From the NCBI GenBank assembly GCA_016196515.1, contig JACPXN010000097.1, forward strand, positions 1-27,582: a stretch of 27,582 nt of DNA, given 5' to 3'. Source of the stretch: Candidatus Omnitrophota bacterium. GTDB taxonomy: Bacteria > Omnitrophota > Gorgyraeia > Zapsychrales > Fredricksoniimonadaceae. Position 1 is the stretch's first letter, and each line of letters opens with the position of its first letter. Of this stretch, positions 23,162-27,582 are shown piece after piece. A program made the position numbers and the translations under genes. The notes beneath the pieces are model-generated. The model saw only the letters and a program-made list of their open reading frames with translations, had not been told where the DNA came from and did not search any database.

Positions 23162-24311
23162 TTCCCTTCAGGAAGATCTTAATGAATTGCAGGCCCTGGG
23201 ATTGCGCCGTGGTTTGCGCCAAACGCAAAGCCCGCAGGGCCGGGCGATCATCGTTGATGGACGAAGGGTCCTGAATTTTTGTTCCAATGATTATCTGGGG
23301 CTGGCTGACGACGAAAAGGTCAAGGCCGCGGCCGTAGCATCCGTCGGTCAAGACGGTTTCGGTTCCGGCGCTTCGCGTTTGGTGGGCGGCAATATGTCCG
23401 CCCACACCGCGTTGGAAGAGCGTCTGGCCGCGCTCAAAAAGACCGAGGCCTGTCTTTTATTCTCCAGCGGGTATATGGCCAATACCGGCATTATCCCGGC
23501 GCTGGTCGGCCGCGGGGACATTGTGTTTTGCGACCGTCTGAACCATGCCTCCATCATCGACGGCATCCTCTTAAGCCGTGCTCAAATGAAACGTTATCCC
23601 CACGCGGACATGACAGCCCTTGAGGAAAATTTACGGCGGGCGTCTGGGCATCAACGCAAACTGATCGTGACAGACACCATTTTCAGCATGGACGGGGACA
23701 TAGCGCCTTTGAAGGACATCGTGGCATTGGCCCGGCGTTGGGGCGCGTGGGTGATGGTGGATGAAGCGCATGCCTTCGGGGTTTTAGGACCCACAGGCAT
23801 GGGACTCGTCGAAGAAATGGGTTTAAGCGATCAGGTGCAGGTCCAGATGGGCACTTTATCCAAAGCCGCCGGATGTTTCGGCGCCTACGTTTGCGGTCCC
23901 GCTGTGCTTAAAGAAACCCTCATCAACCGCGCCCGCAGTTTCATTTACACGACGGGGATGCCGTCTTGCGTTGCGGCCGCGGCGCATGCAGGGGTCAACA
24001 TCATCGCCGCAGAGCCCTCGCGCCGCCGGCGATTGCTGGGCAACGCCGATCATTTACGCCGGGGGTTTAAGACCCTTGGCCTTGATACGATGCGCTCAAC
24101 AACGCCCATCATTCCTATTTTAGCCGGTGAAGCCCACAGGGCGGTGGCGATGTCGCAAAAACTTTTTGAGCAAGGATTTTTTGTGCAGGCCATACGCCCG
24201 CCGACGGTGCCGGTCAACACCGCGCGTTTGCGCGTGACCGTCACGGCAGTCCATACCAGAGAGGATTGCGATGCTTTTCTGGACGCTGTTAAAACCACAT
24301 GCCTTTTCTAA
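23154..24311 (+). CDS. bioF: 8-amino-7-oxononanoate synthase
   Basis: The ATG at 23154 (MDNSLQEDLNELQ) overlaps the end of birA by 8 nt and gives 385 residues, the normal BioF length; an in-frame ATG at 23145 is possible. Signature parts are NFCSNDYLGL, GFGSGASRLVGGN, LLFSSGYMAN, DTIFSMDGDIAPL, VDEAHAFGVLG (Asp203, His206) and the PLP lysine in MGTLSKAAG (Lys237). It condenses pimeloyl-ACP with alanine. A general KBL-like alpha-oxoamine synthase is excluded by context. Confidence 0.94.
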   Translation: MDNSLQEDLNELQALGLRRGLRQTQSPQGRAIIVDGRRVLNFCSNDYLGLADDEKVKAAAVASVGQDGFGSGASRLVGGNMSAHTALEERLAALKKTEACLLFSSGYMANTGIIPALVGRGDIVFCDRLNHASIIDGILLSRAQMKRYPHADMTALEENLRRASGHQRKLIVTDTIFSMDGDIAPLKDIVALARRWGAWVMVDEAHAFGVLGPTGMGLVEEMGLSDQVQVQMGTLSKAAGCFGAYVCGPAVLKETLINRARSFIYTTGMPSCVAAAAHAGVNIIAAEPSRRRRLLGNADHLRRGFKTLGLDTMRSTTPIIPILAGEAHRAVAMSQKLFEQGFFVQAIRPPTVPVNTARLRVTVTAVHTREDCDAFLDAVKTTCLF

Positions 24312-25099
24312 CGACCGACAGAGGCCTGCGCTGGCATTATGAGACGACCGGCGGCGGCGATCCTGTCCTGTTCATTCATGGATTCGGCGGCAGCGGCCGC
24401 TGGTGGGGGGCCCAAGAAGAATTTTTGCGCAGCGGTCATCAGGTCATCATTGTTGATCTGCCCGGCCATGGTCAAAGCGCGTGGATGCCCGTGACGCTGG
24501 GCGGCCTGGCCGTGGACCTGCGCCAGCTCATCAGCGGTCTTGGCATTTCCCAATTCAACGTGGTTTCCAGTTCTTTCGGCGGGCTTATTGCTTTTGAGTT
24601 ATACTGGATGGTCCCCGAGTCCGTCATGCGCATGTCTTTTGTCGGGGCCATCCCGAAATTCGCGCGCGCGCCCGGCTACCCGGCGGGGTTGGATGTAGAG
24701 AAGATCCGCACATTGAGCAATCAGTTCGACGGGGATTACGCGTCCGTCCTGGAAATGTTCTTCCGGTCGCTCTTTACGGCGCAGGAACGCGGCAGTGAAC
24801 GTTTTAAGTGGGTCAGGAATATGTATCGCCGCAGTGTTCTGCCGCAAAGGGAAGCGCTGAAATGTTTCCTGGATATTTTGGAAAAAACGGATTTGCGCGG
24901 TCATCTGGCCGGCGTCATTTGTCCGGTACAATTTGTGACCGGCAGTGATGATTATATCTGTCCCCGGCCGGTCATGGCACGGGTTGCCGAACATTTTGTG
25001 AACGCCCGTTTTGATGTGATGCGGGGCTGCGGCCATCTGCCGTTTCTCACCAAACCCGATGAATATAACCGTCTGTTGGAGGATTTTTTAATCCAATGA
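24299..25099 (+). CDS. BioH-like alpha/beta hydrolase (probable pimeloyl-ACP methyl ester esterase)
   Basis: This is a 266-residue alpha/beta hydrolase overlapping bioF by 13 nt and bioC by 4 nt (ATGA). The oxyanion region is FIHGFGGSGRWW, and the second motif is DLPGHGQS. The nucleophile elbow is VSSSFGG (Ser92), so the usual first Gly of GxSxG is a Ser. The acid is in VTGSDDYICP (Asp217/218) and the histidine in GCGHLPF (His246). Its position directly before bioC makes it the likely esterase that removes the methyl group from pimeloyl-ACP methyl ester. Sequence alone does not separate BioH from other hydrolases. Confidence 0.78.
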   Translation: MPFLTTDRGLRWHYETTGGGDPVLFIHGFGGSGRWWGAQEEFLRSGHQVIIVDLPGHGQSAWMPVTLGGLAVDLRQLISGLGISQFNVVSSSFGGLIAFELYWMVPESVMRMSFVGAIPKFARAPGYPAGLDVEKIRTLSNQFDGDYASVLEMFFRSLFTAQERGSERFKWVRNMYRRSVLPQREALKCFLDILEKTDLRGHLAGVICPVQFVTGSDDYICPRPVMARVAEHFVNARFDVMRGCGHLPFLTKPDEYNRLLEDFLIQ

Positions 25100-25872
25100 C
25101 CGTGTGGCAGACCTTCACCAATGGCGTGCGCAAAGCATTCACCGACGCGGCGGACCAGTATGATATTTTGGCCGGATTACACCGCGAGATCGGCCGCGAA
25201 CTGGTCAAAAAGAACGTGCAGCGTTCGGCAGCGCGCATTTTAGACGTCGGCACCGGCACCGGGTATGTGGCCGATAAAACCAAATTCTTTTTTCCCGACG
25301 CGATGGTGGTGGGGCTGGACATTGCGGAAGGGATGATCAGCAAAGCCGCCCAAACCCATGAGGGGATCCGTTGGCTGCAGGCCGACGGACAGCATTTGCC
25401 TTTTAAGGACGGGACTTTTGATATTATTTTTTCCAACCTCGCCTACCAGTGGATGCCTGACCTGCCCCTGGCTTTTGCCCAGGCCCGGCGCGTCCTGTCC
25501 GGCGGGGGCTTTTTGAGCGGCACGCTGTTTGGTGCAAGGACCTGTGAAGAACTTTTTTCTTGTTTGAAGATGGTCCAACCTGATTTTAACGGGAAAAATT
25601 TACCGCGCGTCGAAGATGTGAAGGATGCTTTGCGTCAGGCCGGTTTTGCGAACGCAAAAGTTGACTATGAACTCATCAAGGTGCAGTTCAAGGATGCGCG
25701 GGAATTGCTGGATTGGCTTAAGAATATCGGTGCCAATAACCTTGCGCAAGAGTTCTTTTTAGGCAAACAAATGCTGCAGAAAGTAGATGAATATTACCGC
25801 GGCCATTTTCCCTATCATGATGGTATTTGCGCTTCTTTCGAGGTCGTATGGTTCGACGCACGCTCTTTATAA
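25096..25872 (+). CDS. bioC: Malonyl-ACP O-methyltransferase
   Basis: This 258-residue class I SAM methyltransferase has the BioC opening VRKAFTDAADQYDILAGLHREIG and motif I ILDVGTGTGYVA. It continues with GLDIAEGM, QADGQHLPFKDGTFDIIFSNLAYQW (split here as motif III and IV) and a C-terminal helical part. BioC methylates malonyl-ACP so that fatty-acid synthesis can extend it to pimeloyl-ACP methyl ester. The start overlaps the hydrolase stop as ATGA. The 3' end overlaps bioD by 25 nt. Confidence 0.92.
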   Translation: MTVWQTFTNGVRKAFTDAADQYDILAGLHREIGRELVKKNVQRSAARILDVGTGTGYVADKTKFFFPDAMVVGLDIAEGMISKAAQTHEGIRWLQADGQHLPFKDGTFDIIFSNLAYQWMPDLPLAFAQARRVLSGGGFLSGTLFGARTCEELFSCLKMVQPDFNGKNLPRVEDVKDALRQAGFANAKVDYELIKVQFKDARELLDWLKNIGANNLAQEFFLGKQMLQKVDEYYRGHFPYHDGICASFEVVWFDARSL

Positions 25873-26507
25873 CCGCCACGGATACCGGCGTCGGCAAGAC
25901 CATCGCAACGTTCGTTTTAGGGACATTGCTCAAGAGCGAGGGGCTTGACGTCGGGGTGATGAAGCCCGTGCAATGCGGCGGTCATGACGCCGCATTCTTG
26001 AAAAAAGCGCTGGGACTCGACGATGATATTGATGTGATCAACCCGTGTTACGCTCCCGAGCCATTGTCCCCGCATCTGGCTTTTCGCCGCGCCCGTAAAA
26101 AAGTGGATGCGGCAAAGATCAAGCAGGCCTATAAAACCTTGCGTGCCCGTCATGATATTTTGTTGATCGAAGGCGCGGGCGGCTTGATGGTGCCGCTGAA
26201 AAATAATTACTATAATGCCGACCTCATCCGGGACCTGAACACCGGAGTCATCATTGTTTCCCGTCTGGGACTTGGGACCATCAATCACACGCTGTTGACC
26301 ATCAACCAGGCAAAGGCTTATGGGCTAAAAATCAAGGGCGTACTTTTCAGTGACACCGGTCCCGGGCCTAAAGGCATTGCCGAACAAACCAACCCCGTTG
26401 AGATCAGGCGTCTGTCGGGCATCAAGATACTAGGGACCATTCCGTATTTACAACACATCAGCACCAGGGAAGTATTAAGGAAATGCCGCGAAATAACCAT
26501 CGATTAA
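25848..26507 (+). CDS. bioD: Dethiobiotin synthetase
   Basis: The start at 25848 (MVRRTLFITATDTGVGKT) has GAGGT about 4 nt upstream and gives 219 residues; 7 more in-frame codons upstream are possible but are not conserved. The P-loop is TATDTGVGKT (residues 9-18). MKPVQCGG and the EGAGGLMVPL motif are typical. LGTINHTLLT and the FSDT segment complete the family pattern. It closes the ureido ring from 7,8-diaminopelargonate with CO2 and ATP. It overlaps bioC by 25 nt. Confidence 0.95.
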   Translation: MVRRTLFITATDTGVGKTIATFVLGTLLKSEGLDVGVMKPVQCGGHDAAFLKKALGLDDDIDVINPCYAPEPLSPHLAFRRARKKVDAAKIKQAYKTLRARHDILLIEGAGGLMVPLKNNYYNADLIRDLNTGVIIVSRLGLGTINHTLLTINQAKAYGLKIKGVLFSDTGPGPKGIAEQTNPVEIRRLSGIKILGTIPYLQHISTREVLRKCREITID

Positions 26508-26512
26508 GACAA

Positions 26513-27582
26513 ATGGACAAGCGGTATCTGTGGCATCCGTTCACCCAAATGAAGGATTGGGAGAAAGAACAGCCGCTCGTCATCGATTCCGCCGACGGGG
26601 TTTACCTTAAGGACATTGACGGCAACCGTTATATCGACGGGGTCTCGTCACTGTGGGTCAATGTGCACGGCCACCGTCAAAAGGCCATTGATGCGGCCAT
26701 CAAAAAACAAATGGGCAAGGTCAGCCACTCGACGCTCCTGGGGCTTTCTAATACACCCGCGGTGGAATTGGCTAAAGAGTTGATCGCGCTCGCCCCGCGC
26801 GGGTTAAAGAAGGTGTTTTACTCGGACAACGGCTCGACCGCGGTGGAGATCGCCGTCAAGATGGCGTATCAGTTCTGGCAAAACATTGGCCGCAGACAAA
26901 AAACACAGATCGTGCATTTGATCCATTCGTATCACGGCGATACCCTGGGCAGTGTGAGCATCGGCGGCATAGACCTTTTTCATAAAGTGTATCGCGGGCT
27001 TATTTTCAAGACCATCCCGCTGGCCATGGGCCCGAAGGTCGTCGAAGATTTTCAACGGTTGCTGAAAACAAAAGGTGGGCGCATCGCCGCCTTGGTCGTT
27101 GAGCCGCTGGTGCAGGCCGCGGCGGGTATGCTGATGTGGCCCGACGGCGTCCTTAAAAAGATGCGCGCCTTGACCAAAGAGCATGATGTATTTTTGATCG
27201 CGGATGAAGTGGCTACGGGTTTCGGCCGCACAGGCAAAATGTTCGCCTGCGCGCATGAAAAAGTAACGCCGGATTTTTTATGCCTGGCCAAGGGCATCAC
27301 CGGCGGGTATTTGCCGCTGGCCGCTACACTCACGACGCAAAAGGTCTATGACGGGTTCAAATTCGACTATAAAGACCAGAAAACATTTTTTCACGGTCAT
27401 ACCTATACCGGCAATCCTTTGGCCTGCGCCGCGGCGCTGGCCAACCTTAAGATCTTCCGCAAGGAGCGGGTCTTGGCGAAACTGCTCCCTAAGATAAAAT
27501 TCTTGGCCAAACGCCTTAAAGTGTTTTATAATCTGCATTCCGTCGTCGATGTCCGTTGGCTTGGGTTCATGGCGGGCATTGA
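26513..27582 (+). CDS. bioA: Adenosylmethionine-8-amino-7-oxononanoate aminotransferase (3' end outside window)
   Basis: The frame is open to the right edge, showing about 356 residues of an expected 430 or so. MDKRYLWHPFTQMKDW is the diagnostic BioA start (WHPFTQ). GVSSLWVNVHGH, YSDNGSTAVEIAVKMA, HSYHGDTLGSVSIGG, VEPLVQAAAGM, FLIADEVATGFGRTG, LAKGITGGYLPLAATL (PLP Lys) and FHGHTYTGNPLACAAAL follow. It uses S-adenosylmethionine as amino donor. An in-frame ATG at 26483 would overlap bioD; 26513 is preferred because it lies just after the bioD stop. Confidence 0.95.
   Translation, partial: MDKRYLWHPFTQMKDWEKEQPLVIDSADGVYLKDIDGNRYIDGVSSLWVNVHGHRQKAIDAAIKKQMGKVSHSTLLGLSNTPAVELAKELIALAPRGLKKVFYSDNGSTAVEIAVKMAYQFWQNIGRRQKTQIVHLIHSYHGDTLGSVSIGGIDLFHKVYRGLIFKTIPLAMGPKVVEDFQRLLKTKGGRIAALVVEPLVQAAAGMLMWPDGVLKKMRALTKEHDVFLIADEVATGFGRTGKMFACAHEKVTPDFLCLAKGITGGYLPLAATLTTQKVYDGFKFDYKDQKTFFHGHTYTGNPLACAAALANLKIFRKERVLAKLLPKIKFLAKRLKVFYNLHSVVDVRWLGFMAGI

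Overview
The window looks like a chromosomal segment of an uncultivated Gram-negative bacterium, most likely of the Omnitrophota (Candidatus Omnitrophica) or a relative. This is inferred, not proven. The grounds are one enormous open reading frame of mixed enzyme-like, membrane and helical modules, typical housekeeping and biotin genes of moderate G+C, a periplasmic L,D-transpeptidase, and no phage or transposase genes.

Region 1 (1-12230, + strand) is a single uninterrupted reading frame. It is already open at the left edge, so its true start lies outside; more than 4,070 codons are visible. It carries a PEP-utilising (enzyme I-like) swivelling-histidine plus TIM-barrel unit, membrane segments, a dehydrogenase-like region, HEAT-like helices, a long helical region, a methyltransferase-like domain, an internal lipobox and a second HEAT domain. 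Three times (about 8213-8460, 10037-10240, 11700-11900) the frame passes through a near-identical two-helix membrane module ending in LMLGARR or LMLGAGG. Directly after each copy lies a convergent minus-strand pair of tiny membrane-protein genes that the plus frame reads through in antisense. Each pair encodes a 42-71 aa (mostly two-helix) protein and a 35-38 aa one-helix peptide ending in GDSTRAKH-stop, with Shine-Dalgarno sites, ATGA overlaps or 2-nt spacing, and, in two copies, a duplicated promoter-hairpin block. I consider this the most interesting signal here.

Region 2 (12230-17200) holds a DUF4143-type ATPase, an exported coiled-coil protein, a BrnT/BrnA-type toxin-antitoxin pair (minus) and comM (minus). 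Region 3 (17230-20617, +) holds a DUF212/YuiD membrane protein, a LysM-L,D-transpeptidase, accA and rlmN. tRNA-Ala(GGC) and tRNA-Leu(CAA) follow.

Region 4 (20977-27582, +) is a biotin locus: cysteine desulfurase, birA, bioF, a bioH-like hydrolase, bioC, bioD and the start of bioA, mostly with overlapping ends. bioC and the BioH-like esterase would make pimeloyl-ACP, and bioF, bioA and bioD carry it to dethiobiotin. bioB is not in the window. BirA would attach the product to the carboxylase to which AccA contributes. A 51-53 bp double-hairpin repeat lies after accA and after the desulfurase gene, where it supplies the stop codon. Several genes (12268, 13469, 20977) have sigma70-like promoters so close to the ATG that leaderless mRNAs are likely.
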